Source: JAVBNU01 sp031551265 (lineage in GTDB: Bacteria; Cyanobacteriota; Vampirovibrionia; Gastranaerophilales; Gastranaerophilaceae). Taken from it: a DNA stretch of 64,000 nucleotides. Under the pieces are notes generated by a model. It did no database searches. It had not been told where the DNA came from and saw nothing but the letters and a program-made list of their open reading frames with translations. Both the position numbers and the translations under genes were made by a program. Below are positions 15,995 through 25,506 of the stretch, in pieces. The DNA is taken from assembly GCA_031551265.1 (NCBI GenBank), contig JAVBNU010000041.1, positions 1 through 64,000 on the forward strand, given 5' to 3'. The stretch's first letter is position 1; every line of letters begins with the position of its first letter.

Positions 15995-16627
15995 TCATTC
16001 ATTATAATTGCGAGGAATAAAATAAAGATTATCTTCCTGCTTCATTTCAAAAAGTTTCGCATATTTTTTAAGGGCTTCAATGGCAGCTTTAGCAAAACCT
16101 CTGCAGTACCATGCATCCACCACAACAGCCTCATCGCCCCAGGTCTGATAGTCCTCGACTATAGCACCTTTTTTTATACCAATCACACTAAAAGCATGGT
16201 CGGCATACTCTTCTTTATTTCGCCATAAACGCATTGAAATATTTTGTGTATCTATTGCACGTTTTGTTAATCTGTTCCCTACAATAAAAGCCATTTCACG
16301 ACAATTTGCATAGCCTTCTTCCCTAACAATTTTTTCATAACTGTCACAATATTCAGAGAAATTGTTCTTTGGCAATTCTTCCAATCTTGCTCGAACAACT
16401 TTTAAGCCGTTATTATAACTCGCTAATTGTTCCACAAAAGGTGGCATTAAATCATCAAATTTATCCCAGTCACGAATACTTAACATTTTGGCAAGCAATA
16501 ATCTACAAGATTTCAACTTCGGATAATCCGTTTTAAATTCACTCAAAACTTCGCGTCCGATTCTTAGATTTTCACTCAGGCTGGTGCTTGCTTTATTAGC
16601 AACTATTTGTGTTACAGGTTTTATCAT
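15995..16627 (-). CDS. Putative Cys-His-Asp hydrolase (transglutaminase/papain-like fold)
   Basis: A 210-residue soluble protein without signal peptide. The C-terminal half shows a catalytic-triad layout: Cys109 in NCREMA, His144 in DHAFSVIG, Asp171 in VVVDAW. The NCxExA / DHxFxV / VxDxW pattern is typical of papain- or transglutaminase-like cysteine hydrolases, including bacterial deamidase and protease effectors. The N-terminal 90 residues are helical and unassigned. ATG at 16627 is preferred over a GTG two codons earlier; no Shine-Dalgarno is visible. It is a single gene in a repeat-rich interval. Substrate and activity are unknown, and a degenerate or regulatory role is possible. Confidence 0.6.
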   Translation of the reverse strand: MIKPVTQIVANKASTSLSENLRIGREVLSEFKTDYPKLKSCRLLLAKMLSIRDWDKFDDLMPPFVEQLASYNNGLKVVRARLEELPKNNFSEYCDSYEKIVREEGYANCREMAFIVGNRLTKRAIDTQNISMRLWRNKEEYADHAFSVIGIKKGAIVEDYQTWGDEAVVVDAWYCRGFAKAAIEALKKYAKLFEMKQEDNLYFIPRNYNE

Positions 16628-16750
16628 CGTCACATTTCATAAACTAATACACATATACAAAACCCGTGAAAAAATTTTGTTGCTACCTACGTAAAGTCAC
16701 CCTGAAACTTATATCTATGCAATTATGCTACAATCGCCAATGTTCAGAAA

Positions 16751-16772
16751 GTAGGGTGCGTCTCACGCACCG
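16751..16772. repeat. Tagged hairpin repeat (GGTGCGT type)
   Basis: GTAG tag, then GGTGCGT/ACGCACC around a 3-nt loop. It lies 16 nt past the stop of the minus-strand TPR gene. Confidence 0.85.
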
Positions 16773-16788
16773 AAATGAGGCAAAAAAA

Positions 16789-18309
16789 TTACTTCCTAAA
16801 CCTTTGTTCATAAATCTGTTTTACCTGATTATACGCGCGTGTATCATTGTTGGCATAATAGAAGTTCATCTTCGCGATATACAGTTTTCTTGCATCAGGG
16901 AAACATTCAATCCCGCGATTGAGCATCGCAAGCGCATTATCAGGCTTGCCGCTATCCATATAAATACAGGACAAATCAATGTACTCCTGAGGTGACTGAG
17001 GCTTAGCGCTGAACACCATATCCATATAGTCCTGATACAGCTTAGCCTTGCCAAGAGACTTGTAGCACAATGCCAAATTATACAAATAAATAGTTTTCTT
17101 TGGATTTTCCTTCACAGCTTTTTCAAAATACTCCAAAGCTTTTTTCGATTGCTTCAAATGATAGTAACAAAGCCCCAAATCATTATACATTTCAGCTTTG
17201 TCGTTACCTTCAAGCAGCATTTGGTAAAGCTCGACAGACTTTTCATAATTCGCCAAATAGTAATTAACCTTCGCCAATTCCTGAAAATACCTGTTGTCAG
17301 GATTTATCATAATTGCTTCTTCTAAATAATATTTCGCCTTTTTGTAGTCTTTGGTTTTGATGAGAGTTTTAGCCAGCGCATAAAACACCTTATCAGAATC
17401 GTCTCTTAGGACTCTGGCCTGTTCCAAAGCCTTAGACGCCTGCTCGTATTCACCAACAGCATATAGTGAAGCGCCAAGCGCGCAATAACCGTCGAAAAAG
17501 TCCGGCTTTAGTTCGACAGATTTATAATAGTAATTAAGCGCGATATTATTGTTATTTTTATTGTAATAATAATTTCCTAAAAGATAATACGTAGCATACT
17601 CGTTAGGGTTAGATTCCAGGGCTTTTTCAAGATAATAAAGCTCCTTTTCGTAGTTTTTCATACCTTTATAAATTAACGACAAGTTGAGCAAAGGCTGTAC
17701 ATAAGTCTTATCAAGCTCGGCAGACTTCGTAAAAAACTTAATCGCATTATTATAATCCTGTTGATAACGGTATAGCATCCCGATATTGTTATACGTAACA
17801 GCGTTCGTGTTATCCATTTCAATGCTTTTTAAAAAGTAGCCTAAACTATCGGCAAATTTCCCTTGCGAATACGCATCCATGCCCATTTGGCTGTAGTATT
17901 CAGCATTTTTAACTTCATAACCCTGCTGCTGTTTAGCAGTTGGAATGTTTTGCGTTTGTGGCGCAGCGCTATATTGAGGGGTTAAATCAAATTGAGGTGC
18001 AGGATTTATATTCTCAAACACCGTAGTCGGCTGGCTTTCCGGCACAAAATTATCGTTCTCCGGGTATAACAGTTTTCTTAATTGCACTTTTTTCTTTTGA
18101 GCATCTATATTATCAGGCGCAACAGATTGAATCATTTCAATATAGTCGAGCGCCTGACGATAATTGCCGGTATTTTCATAAAAGCTCGCCATATAAAAAT
18201 AATCGCTTATGATCTCGTCAATACCGCCGCTAGCCTCTGCATTAGACGGCAGCACCGCAGCAAACAATAAAATCGCCACAATTATGAACTTTATTTTTAG
18301 TTTATTCAT
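16789..18309 (-). CDS. Secreted TPR-repeat protein (506 aa)
   Basis: The start at 18309 is chosen because AGGAAA lies upstream and the protein then opens with a signal peptide (MNKLKIKFIIVAILLFAAVLPSNAEA). After one TPR and a Pro/Gln-rich linker (residues about 90-130) come at least nine TPRs, for example AVTYNNIGMLYRYQQDYNNAIKFF and AEMYNDLGLCYYHLKQSKKALEYF. A periplasmic scaffold role is likely; the partner is unknown. It follows the YajQ gene by only 4 nt and is probably the last gene of a GT2-YajQ-TPR operon. Its architecture is close to the 727-residue TPR protein at 4984-7167. Confidence 0.88.
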   Translation of the reverse strand: MNKLKIKFIIVAILLFAAVLPSNAEASGGIDEIISDYFYMASFYENTGNYRQALDYIEMIQSVAPDNIDAQKKKVQLRKLLYPENDNFVPESQPTTVFENINPAPQFDLTPQYSAAPQTQNIPTAKQQQGYEVKNAEYYSQMGMDAYSQGKFADSLGYFLKSIEMDNTNAVTYNNIGMLYRYQQDYNNAIKFFTKSAELDKTYVQPLLNLSLIYKGMKNYEKELYYLEKALESNPNEYATYYLLGNYYYNKNNNNIALNYYYKSVELKPDFFDGYCALGASLYAVGEYEQASKALEQARVLRDDSDKVFYALAKTLIKTKDYKKAKYYLEEAIMINPDNRYFQELAKVNYYLANYEKSVELYQMLLEGNDKAEMYNDLGLCYYHLKQSKKALEYFEKAVKENPKKTIYLYNLALCYKSLGKAKLYQDYMDMVFSAKPQSPQEYIDLSCIYMDSGKPDNALAMLNRGIECFPDARKLYIAKMNFYYANNDTRAYNQVKQIYEQRFRK

Positions 18310-18313
18310 TTTC

Positions 18314-18814
18314 CTATCTGTAATTTTGGAATTGCAGTGGAGCATCATACACGTCTTCATTGTCGCGTAGAGCTTTTATCACAAGCTGCAAATCGTCTCT
18401 GTTTTTACCCGATACTCTTACCTGATCGCCTTGTATTGACGCCTGTACTTTTATTTTTGAGTCTTTGATATCAGCAACAATTTTTTTAGCGAGTTCAGTA
18501 GTCAAACCTTTTTTCAAATTCAACACCTGACGAACATTGCCGCCCAAAGCATGCTCTATAGTCTGAGGATCAAGAATTTTGATACTCAAATCGCGCTTCA
18601 CCAGCTTACTTTGCAAAATATCAATGATATTTCTCAATTTCATATCATCTGAAGTTGTTATGGTAATTGATTTATCACCATCTAAAACGATATCCGAGTT
18701 AGTGTTTTTCAAATCAAAACGTCCTGCAATATCACGTTTAACCTGATCAACAGCATTAACCAACTCTTGTTTGTCAAACTCAGATACTACGTCAAAACTT
18801 TCATCTTTAGCCAT
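18314..18814 (-). CDS. YajQ-family nucleotide-binding protein (UPF0234)
   Basis: A 166-residue protein of standard YajQ length. Family signatures are SFDVVSEFDKQELVNAVDQ at the N-terminus, RFDLKNTNSDI, LVKRDLSIKILDPQ, KKGLTTELAKKIV and the C-terminal QGDQVRVSGKNRDDLQLVI. Family members bind cyclic di-GMP in Xanthomonas (XC_3703) or tRNA/nucleotides elsewhere; which applies here is open. TAAGGAGAG precedes the ATG. It lies between a glycosyltransferase gene (16 nt upstream) and a TPR gene (4 nt downstream), so it could link a nucleotide signal to envelope functions, which is inference. Confidence 0.92.
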   Translation of the reverse strand: MAKDESFDVVSEFDKQELVNAVDQVKRDIAGRFDLKNTNSDIVLDGDKSITITTSDDMKLRNIIDILQSKLVKRDLSIKILDPQTIEHALGGNVRQVLNLKKGLTTELAKKIVADIKDSKIKVQASIQGDQVRVSGKNRDDLQLVIKALRDNEDVYDAPLQFQNYR

Positions 18815-18830
18815 AACTACTCTCCTTATC

Positions 18831-20426
18831 TTACATGTAAGTGCTTATGTCAATGACATTATTAATTTCTTTAGGAATATATTTTTCGCAATAACTCCAC
18901 AAGAAAGACTCTTTTTCAGCATTATCAGCATCGTCATCTTTGTTTTCGCGCCCGAAAGTTCGCTCGCAATGACAATATCCTTTGATTTCATTAGCTTCAG
19001 TGTCCAGCTTCGGCGCAAAGTAGCCACAAGTCTGACAAACTTTTAACCTGAACCCATGCTCATCCAGCTTGTCGACAATTTCTCTTATCGCCTCATATGT
19101 GCGCAAATGCGACGATGAGAGGTATTTTTTCTTTTTAAACACAAACACGGCTCTCGCAAGATTGTCTTCTGTAATAATTTCAAGCTTGCACTTAAACGCT
19201 TTTTGCCCGCCGCTAACCACCACATCAATAGCGAATTTTTCGACAATCTGTACTTTATTTTTCGGCGCAAAGAGCCTCTCTGAAAGACTGCGGCAGATTG
19301 TAAATTTATTTAAGTTGCTTATTAGCGCGTAGAGGGGATAAAGCGCCAAATAAAACATTTCGCCTTTTTTCAATTTCGAGAAATTTATAGCCACAATAAA
19401 ACTGATTACCGTTGCAACACCTAGAATTTGCATAACTATTAATCTGAACAACCACGCAAAATCGTTGTAGCTCAATGTAAATGACACGATTAAGAAATAC
19501 ATAACAGCCATAGCAATCACATTCGGCCTAATCAAATAAAGCACATGCTCGACAAACTTAATATTTGTTGTGAAAACCAACGACAAACAATGTAAAAATA
19601 ACGTAAAGCGTCTGAAGGATGAAGGTTTTTTCACCTCATACGCGTTAGCGTCAACTGCAGTTTTGATATTCGGCGCATATTTCGGAATGATACCGTTTTT
19701 CACAAGCAAGGTCGTATATTTCAACTCGCTGTTCGCATCTTTAAAATCAATACATTTAATTTTTTCAAGAATCTCTTGTTTTATAATTGTTATGTCAGAG
19801 TCAATACAGGTCGAAAGCCCGCCAAATAAGAAGCGACGGCCGCAATTAATGATTCTGTTGTGGAATTTATTATAAGCAACTTTAATCGAATTAATAATAC
19901 TCGGCTCCTCAACCATTAACTCTGTTGAGCCAACCAAAACCTCACCGTCAAACAAAGCAGAGTTAACATTGGTTAAGAAATCTTCATCAATAATACGATT
20001 AACATCCAAAAATACATAGGCGTTTACATTTTGAAAAGAAATCAATCTCTCTAAAACCCAGGACACAGCCGCATCTTTCCCTAATGTTTCATCCTCGCCT
20101 ACACGCCAAATCTTAGCGCCACCGACAAATTCAAGAATATTGGACGAATTATCCGTAGAATTATCAAGCACAATATGAACCTGATAATTAGATTTCGAAT
20201 AATTTTGCTTATTAAGCTTCTCCAACAGTGAAACCACAGCCTTTTCATCGTTATGTGCATAAATAACAACTGAAATATGGTTGCAGTACGGGTGATTAAA
20301 ATATTTTTGCTGGATTTGATACGCTTTCAAACGGCTGCTTGCACAAACATACAAAATAAACGCCGTCAAGCTAAACGTCAAATATATCGCCAAAACTATT
20401 AACAAAAATAATATTAGGACTACCAA
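18831..20426 (-). CDS. Membrane GT2 glycosyltransferase with C-terminal zinc-ribbon-like tail
   Basis: A 531-residue protein. An N-terminal membrane helix (residues 2-28) is followed by a GT-A fold: ISVVIYAHNDE, VHIVLDNSTDNS, GKDAAVSWVL and FLDVNRIIDEDF (a DxN rather than DxD at the metal site). Two to four further membrane helices lie around residues 285-385. From about residue 390 there is an unrelated domain, ending in C464-x2-C...C-x-C (CQTCGY, YCHC), which looks like a zinc ribbon. The start is TTG with AGGAG 9 nt upstream. Processive GT2 enzymes of this shape make or export polysaccharides, but the altered acidic motif leaves activity open. The first gene of the YajQ-TPR operon. Confidence 0.78.
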   Translation of the reverse strand: MVVLILFLLIVLAIYLTFSLTAFILYVCASSRLKAYQIQQKYFNHPYCNHISVVIYAHNDEKAVVSLLEKLNKQNYSKSNYQVHIVLDNSTDNSSNILEFVGGAKIWRVGEDETLGKDAAVSWVLERLISFQNVNAYVFLDVNRIIDEDFLTNVNSALFDGEVLVGSTELMVEEPSIINSIKVAYNKFHNRIINCGRRFLFGGLSTCIDSDITIIKQEILEKIKCIDFKDANSELKYTTLLVKNGIIPKYAPNIKTAVDANAYEVKKPSSFRRFTLFLHCLSLVFTTNIKFVEHVLYLIRPNVIAMAVMYFLIVSFTLSYNDFAWLFRLIVMQILGVATVISFIVAINFSKLKKGEMFYLALYPLYALISNLNKFTICRSLSERLFAPKNKVQIVEKFAIDVVVSGGQKAFKCKLEIITEDNLARAVFVFKKKKYLSSSHLRTYEAIREIVDKLDEHGFRLKVCQTCGYFAPKLDTEANEIKGYCHCERTFGRENKDDDADNAEKESFLWSYCEKYIPKEINNVIDISTYM

Positions 20427-20529
20427 ACTTTTCTGCTCCTATGAACTTTTTTGCAAAAATGATTTTAAAAAAAATACATCTTATGTATAATAAAATAATA
20501 TAAAAGTGGAAAAATAGGAAGGGGTCGAA

Positions 20530-21453
20530 ATGACAAACACAGAATATTTATTTTTAAATGGTGAGTATATTGACAATAAAAAAGCTTGTCTGCCTGTGCG
20601 AACACACGCATTCTTGTACGGTACGGCTGTATTTGAGGGCATCAGAGCATACTATAACAAAGAAGAAAATCAATTATACGCTTTTCGAGTTCCTGAACAC
20701 TTTGAGAGACTGATTAACAGCGGCAAGATTATGCACATGAAAACCGGCTACAACGTCGAAGAAATGTGTGACATTGTAAAAGCGCTCTTAAAGAAAAATA
20801 ATTACCACGAAGATGTCTATATTCGTCCTAACTTATACAAATCTTCAGAGAAAATTGGTCCATGCCTGTTGGACAATCCTGATAGTTTCTTGATTTTCTC
20901 GTTTGCAATGGGTGATTACATCGATTTAGAAAAAGGTTTAAGCGTTTGCGTATCAAACTGGAGACGCTCAGATGACAACGCAATCCCTCCAAGAGCAAAA
21001 ATTAGTGGCTGCTATGCAAATACAGCTTTAATCGTTACCGATGCAAAGCTCGCAGGATTTGACGACGCTATTGTACTCAGCCCTGACGGCCACGTTACAG
21101 AAGGCTCGGCGATGAATTTATTCTTAGTTGAAGATAACAAACTTATTACGTGTCAGGGCTCAGATAATATTTTAATCGGCGTAACTCGCAACACAATTAT
21201 AGAACTTGCTAAAACAGCTTTAGGCATTGAAGTTGAAGAACGTGTAATCGACAGAACAGAGTTATATACCTGTGATGAAGCATTCTATACCGGCACAGGC
21301 GCACAAGTCAGCCCGATTACAAAAATTGATAATCGTCCTGTAGGCACAGGAAATGTGGGACCAATTGGCAAAGAACTCCAAAAACTTTATTTTGATGTTG
21401 TTAGAGGTAAAGTAGAAAAATATAAAAAATGGTGTATGCCTATTTATGATTAA
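20530..21453 (+). CDS. ilvE: Branched-chain amino acid aminotransferase
   Basis: A 307-residue fold-type IV PLP enzyme that interconverts Leu/Ile/Val with their 2-oxo acids. Visible are RTHAFLYGTAVFEGIRAYY, the PLP-lysine region AKISGCYANTALIVTDAKLAGFDDAI, the class IV signature EGSAMNLFLVEDNKLIT and the phosphate-binding GVTRNTIIELA, plus TGTGAQVSPI. Length matches IlvE. GGAAGGGG precedes the ATG. It overlaps the downstream permease gene by 8 nt, with no metabolic link evident. Other ilv genes are absent from the window. Confidence 0.95.
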   Translation: MTNTEYLFLNGEYIDNKKACLPVRTHAFLYGTAVFEGIRAYYNKEENQLYAFRVPEHFERLINSGKIMHMKTGYNVEEMCDIVKALLKKNNYHEDVYIRPNLYKSSEKIGPCLLDNPDSFLIFSFAMGDYIDLEKGLSVCVSNWRRSDDNAIPPRAKISGCYANTALIVTDAKLAGFDDAIVLSPDGHVTEGSAMNLFLVEDNKLITCQGSDNILIGVTRNTIIELAKTALGIEVEERVIDRTELYTCDEAFYTGTGAQVSPITKIDNRPVGTGNVGPIGKELQKLYFDVVRGKVEKYKKWCMPIYD

Positions 21454-22186
21454 TTTTTTAGGATATTGTGTCGAAAATCTCTGGCAAACTTTAAAATATA
21501 TTTTTAGTGGTCAGACCAAATTTTCGGAAATAATATCAAAAGCAGCAAGCATCAGCTACGACTCAATCCCTATTTCACTAATCATCGTCTCTGTTGCGGC
21601 TGTTGTTATTGCAATGCAGGTTGCACAACAATTCCTGATGACAGGCGCCGAAAGCTATGCAGGTGGCGCGCTCACTATTGCATTGATACGCGAAATAGCA
21701 CCCGGCTTCGTTGCTCTGGCAATAAGCGCTCGCTCAGGCACTGCAATCTGCGCCGAAATGGCAAACATGCAAGTAACATCACAAGTCGATGCAATCAAAA
21801 CACTAAAAGTTGACCCCGTTGGCTATTACTTCGCACCAAGACTCATCGCGACTGTTGTTACAGTGCCAATGGTCGTTTTAGTTGCAGAATTAGTCGGTAT
21901 TTTAGCCGGCATGGTGACTTGTTTCGGCACAATCGGCCTGCACCCGAACAGATATTTTAATTCAGTCTGGCTCTGGCTAACACCAAAAGATTTATATATA
22001 AGTTTATTTAAAGGCGCTATTTTCGGCGGGCTAATAACGCTTGTTTGTGCGACTCAAGGCTACTCGACACGAGGCGGTGCGAGTGATGTCGGTATTTCCA
22101 CAACTCAATCTGCCGTCAAAGCAACCATCTACATGCTCGTCGCTGACTTTATCATCAATCTGATTTTCTACGTTAATTTGACGTAA
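21446..22186 (+). CDS. MlaE-family ABC transporter permease
   Basis: A 246-residue, five- to six-helix permease of the MlaE/YrbE family, which moves phospholipids or other lipids between inner and outer membrane. Signature segments are LIREIAPGFVALAISARSGTAICAEM and QVDAIKTLKVDP, then the C-terminal GGLITLVCATQGYSTRGGASDVG. No ATPase (MlaF) or MCE-domain partner (MlaD) lies downstream, so the rest of the transporter must be encoded elsewhere. It overlaps ilvE by 8 nt and is probably translationally coupled. A palindromic repeat starts 8 nt after the stop. Confidence 0.92.
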   Translation: MINFLGYCVENLWQTLKYIFSGQTKFSEIISKAASISYDSIPISLIIVSVAAVVIAMQVAQQFLMTGAESYAGGALTIALIREIAPGFVALAISARSGTAICAEMANMQVTSQVDAIKTLKVDPVGYYFAPRLIATVVTVPMVVLVAELVGILAGMVTCFGTIGLHPNRYFNSVWLWLTPKDLYISLFKGAIFGGLITLVCATQGYSTRGGASDVGISTTQSAVKATIYMLVADFIINLIFYVNLT

Positions 22187-22193
22187 AAGTCAC

Positions 22194-22390
22194 GTCATGC
22201 TGAACTTGTTTCAGCATCCGTCAATTGATGAGTTTTAACATTGATTTGTGAGTACTGTAAAAAGAATAATCTAGCTCAAATTGTATAACCTTACCCTTAG
22301 ATAGATGATATGACATTTGGTTTTTACCAATCACAAAGATTAGTATGCAACGCCACACTGGTATAGATGCTGAAACAAGTTCAGCATGAC
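22194..22390. repeat. Inverted pair of ATGCTGAA palindromes, MITE-like unit
   Basis: Copies at 22194-22218 (loop CTTGT) and 22366-22390 (loop ACAAG) are in opposite orientation and flank about 147 nt of non-coding AT-rich DNA. Just outside, TCACGTC on the left has a partner GACGTGA on the right near 22401-22407. The flanked unit has no ORF. It resembles a small non-autonomous element, but no target duplication could be established. Confidence 0.6.
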
Positions 22391-22446
22391 AAGTTAATGT
22401 GACGTGAAAGCTAGATGGTGTAAGACAAAACTTGCCATTTTATAAC

Positions 22447-25431
22447 TTAACTCACTAGCGAGAAGATTTGATAAATTTCATCATCAGATAATTCTGTGAT
22501 AATTTTTTCGCCTTCAAAAACGGCAAGATTAGCAAGTTCCTTTTTGGCTTTAAGCATTTCGTTAATTTTTTCTTCAAAAGTACCGAGGTTAATCAGTCTG
22601 TGCACCATAACATTTCTATCTTGGCCGATACGATACGTACGGTCAGTCGCTTGATCTTCAACAGCAGGATTCCACCATAAATCATAATGTACGACATTAG
22701 TCGCTTGAGTGAGGTTCAGACCTGTACCACCGGCTTTGAGTGAAAGCAACATAATTTTCGGATTTTCATCTTTTTCAAATTTGTCCAACATTGCATCACG
22801 CTGAATACGAGTTAGCGAGCCGTGGAAAAACAAAGGCCTGAAACCAAATTCTTCTTCGATAACATTCTCCAGAATATGTCCCATTTCCTTGTACTGAGTG
22901 AACACAATCATTTTTTCATTGTTATCAAGAATATTACGCGCCAAATCCAAGAATTTTTCAGTCTTACCTGATATTTCCTTCGTGCTGTCACCGGCTTTCA
23001 GGTATTGATAAGGATGGTTGCAAATTTGTTTCAACGCAGTAATGAGCTTAAATATCAAACCTCTACGATTTATGCCCGTATTAGACGCAATTTGGTCCAT
23101 CATACCATTCAACACTTTTTCATACAGCGCAGCCTGAGGCTTGGTAAGATAGCAATATTCATCCAGCACAACTTTTTCGGGCAAGTCAGAAATAATATTC
23201 TTGTCACTTTTCAAACGTCTCAATACAAACGGAGAAACCGATAATTTCAACTTCTCTGCGCGCTGGTATTCCTTGAATTTCTCAATCGGAATCGCATAAC
23301 TTTTCTGGAAATCACGCAACGAGCCAAGATAGCCTTGGTTTATAAAATCAAAAATACTCCAAAGCTCTGTCAGTCTGTTCTCAACAGGCGTACCCGTCAT
23401 CGCTATTTTTATATCGGATTTCAAGATTTTCACAGCCTGAGTTTGTGCAGTATCAGGATTTTTAATATTCTGAGCTTCGTCAACAATAACCATACCCCAT
23501 TTTTGTTTTTTAAACTGCTCAATATCAATCCTCAAAATCGCAAATGTAGTGATTAAAACATCGACTTTCAAATCTAATACCCTGTCAGGGCCTTGATACA
23601 TACCAACTTTCAAAGACGGCGCAAATGTTTTCAATTCCTTAACCCAGTTCCCAACAAGCGTTGTAGGACAAATAACAATCGCCGGATCTTTGAGCTTTTT
23701 CTCGTCTTTGAGCTTCAAAATAAGGCTAATAACCTGAATCGTTTTACCAAGCCCCATATCATCAGCCATACAACAACCAAAACCTTTTGCGGTATTCGTC
23801 CAAAGCCATCTAAAGCCGTTTTCTTGATATGGACGCAATGTTCCATGCAATTTATCAGAGATATCAACATTCTCGACTCTGCCTAAATCCTGTATTACAC
23901 GCGTAAAGGCATCATCATAGTCAAAATCGTAGTTACCCATCTGTTTAGATAAAACCGCATGCAACAAATCATACTTCGTGAGCGGTTTTTTCTTTTGCTT
24001 ATTAATTCGCTCGATTATATTCGTATACTCGGTTTTATCAAAAAGCACCAGCTTATTTTTATACTGAATCAGCCCGTCAGCATCCTTAAACTCTTTTTCA
24101 AACTCATCAATCGTCATTTTTTCATCACCAATCGCAACGTGATATGAAAAATCCATAATCTCATCAAGCCCGATTGACGATTCTTTATTAGCGACAAGCA
24201 TATCGTAGAGATTGCCTTCCCTGTCTTTTCTTACCTTCGCATTGATTGAAGCTCTTGGCACAATAATTTTATTAAAATCATCAGGCAATATGACGTCAAC
24301 AGCAGCCTTTTGAAGCTGGTAACTCGTAAGAGTAACGAATTTATAAACCTCATTCAGGTCAAGTATTACGCCTTTGTCCAAATTTTCAAACTTTTCCATA
24401 AAATCAGGAAAGTATCTAGCAATATAATTCATTTGTTTTTGAATATTCTTAAGCGCAATAGAACTTTTGACACCGAAGATTTCATTTTTGTTTTCTAAGT
24501 CTTTGAGAGACGCAACCTCGCCGGAAGTTTTGTCTTTCACATCAATTATAAATTCGAATTTATCAACATCGAGTTTCACAATTCGAATTAACGGCACAAT
24601 ATCGTATTTGCCGATATGCATTTCATCAAGCCACTCAGAAATCGCCATACCCACATCAACATGGCGCTCATGGCGTTTATAGGCGGAATTTTTGATAAAA
24701 TACACAGCCGACTTTGCGTCTTTAAATCGGCCTGTTTTAATAAACAAAAATTTGAAAATAATATAACTGACATAGTTAATCAAAAGCCTGTGAAACAAGT
24801 CTGCTTTGCTTTTACCTACATTCAATTCAAAAAGCGATGCAGGAATATCTTCTTCTAATCCGGCCAAAAACTCAACTACATCTTTGTTTTCAGACATTAA
24901 GTCATAATGCAGCGAAAACGTACTTTCAGAAAGCTGCACAGCCGGAAGAAAATACAACCTCTCAACAATTTTCATAACAGCCTGAGTAAAAACATTCAAA
25001 TAATTGAAACTTTCAGTTCCGTCAGCAAAATCGATGATTTCAGAAAACCCGTTAAAATAATCCCAAATAACATCTATAGGCACAATATAACCTTCGACTT
25101 GCTCGCCATCTATCTCAAGATATGTTGAACTAAAGCGATAGAGCGAGCCTTTAGACTTGAGGTAGAAATCAAAATTATTCACAGGTGTGACAAAAACTTT
25201 TATTTCTTTGTCAAAAATCAGATAAAAATGCGTTTGGCGCAATGGATTTACATTCGCTGCAAAAACACCGCCAAATTCATCCTCAAAAGTTTGATACAGT
25301 GTACTCAACTGTAGCCTGAAATCACGATTCGGAAGCTCACTTGGATTTTCACTCAAATTCGAGAACAAATCATCCAGATTATTTTTCTTGAGGCTAAGGC
25401 TTTTGTATTCTTTTTTTACTGCGTTGGACAA
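22447..25431 (-). CDS. SNF2-family helicase/ATPase
   Basis: A 994-residue Swi2/Snf2 ATPase. Motor motifs in the C-terminal half: I (DDMGLGKTIQVISL, about residue 555), Ia (VICPTTLVGNW), II (DEAQN, about 651), III (TGTPVENR), IV (FTQYKEMG), V (SLKAGGTGLNLTQA) and VI (QATDRTYRIGQ). The first 530 residues are not recognised and probably form the accessory module seen in bacterial SNF2 proteins. No SWIM zinc motif is obvious. The start is TTG with GGTGAG close upstream. Likely acts on protein-DNA complexes or RNA polymerase; no restriction or defence genes are adjacent. An extended -10 promoter lies at 25466-25474. Confidence 0.92.
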   Translation of the reverse strand: MSNAVKKEYKSLSLKKNNLDDLFSNLSENPSELPNRDFRLQLSTLYQTFEDEFGGVFAANVNPLRQTHFYLIFDKEIKVFVTPVNNFDFYLKSKGSLYRFSSTYLEIDGEQVEGYIVPIDVIWDYFNGFSEIIDFADGTESFNYLNVFTQAVMKIVERLYFLPAVQLSESTFSLHYDLMSENKDVVEFLAGLEEDIPASLFELNVGKSKADLFHRLLINYVSYIIFKFLFIKTGRFKDAKSAVYFIKNSAYKRHERHVDVGMAISEWLDEMHIGKYDIVPLIRIVKLDVDKFEFIIDVKDKTSGEVASLKDLENKNEIFGVKSSIALKNIQKQMNYIARYFPDFMEKFENLDKGVILDLNEVYKFVTLTSYQLQKAAVDVILPDDFNKIIVPRASINAKVRKDREGNLYDMLVANKESSIGLDEIMDFSYHVAIGDEKMTIDEFEKEFKDADGLIQYKNKLVLFDKTEYTNIIERINKQKKKPLTKYDLLHAVLSKQMGNYDFDYDDAFTRVIQDLGRVENVDISDKLHGTLRPYQENGFRWLWTNTAKGFGCCMADDMGLGKTIQVISLILKLKDEKKLKDPAIVICPTTLVGNWVKELKTFAPSLKVGMYQGPDRVLDLKVDVLITTFAILRIDIEQFKKQKWGMVIVDEAQNIKNPDTAQTQAVKILKSDIKIAMTGTPVENRLTELWSIFDFINQGYLGSLRDFQKSYAIPIEKFKEYQRAEKLKLSVSPFVLRRLKSDKNIISDLPEKVVLDEYCYLTKPQAALYEKVLNGMMDQIASNTGINRRGLIFKLITALKQICNHPYQYLKAGDSTKEISGKTEKFLDLARNILDNNEKMIVFTQYKEMGHILENVIEEEFGFRPLFFHGSLTRIQRDAMLDKFEKDENPKIMLLSLKAGGTGLNLTQATNVVHYDLWWNPAVEDQATDRTYRIGQDRNVMVHRLINLGTFEEKINEMLKAKKELANLAVFEGEKIITELSDDEIYQIFSLVS

Positions 25432-25465
25432 GGTCTCACCAAAAGTATTTGTCTATAACCTTATA

Positions 25466-25474
25466 AGTATAGCA
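25466..25474 (-). promoter_or_regulatory. Extended -10 promoter of the SNF2 gene
   Basis: Minus strand TGC-TATACT, about 35 nt before the TTG start. No good -35 is seen. Confidence 0.5.
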
Positions 25475-25506
25475 CAAATTTGCGATATGAGCCTACTCAA
25501 AAAATG

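Noticed and set aside
22194..22390. Insertion sequence
   Set aside because: There is no transposase ORF or target-site duplication, so it is described only as a MITE-like repeat.
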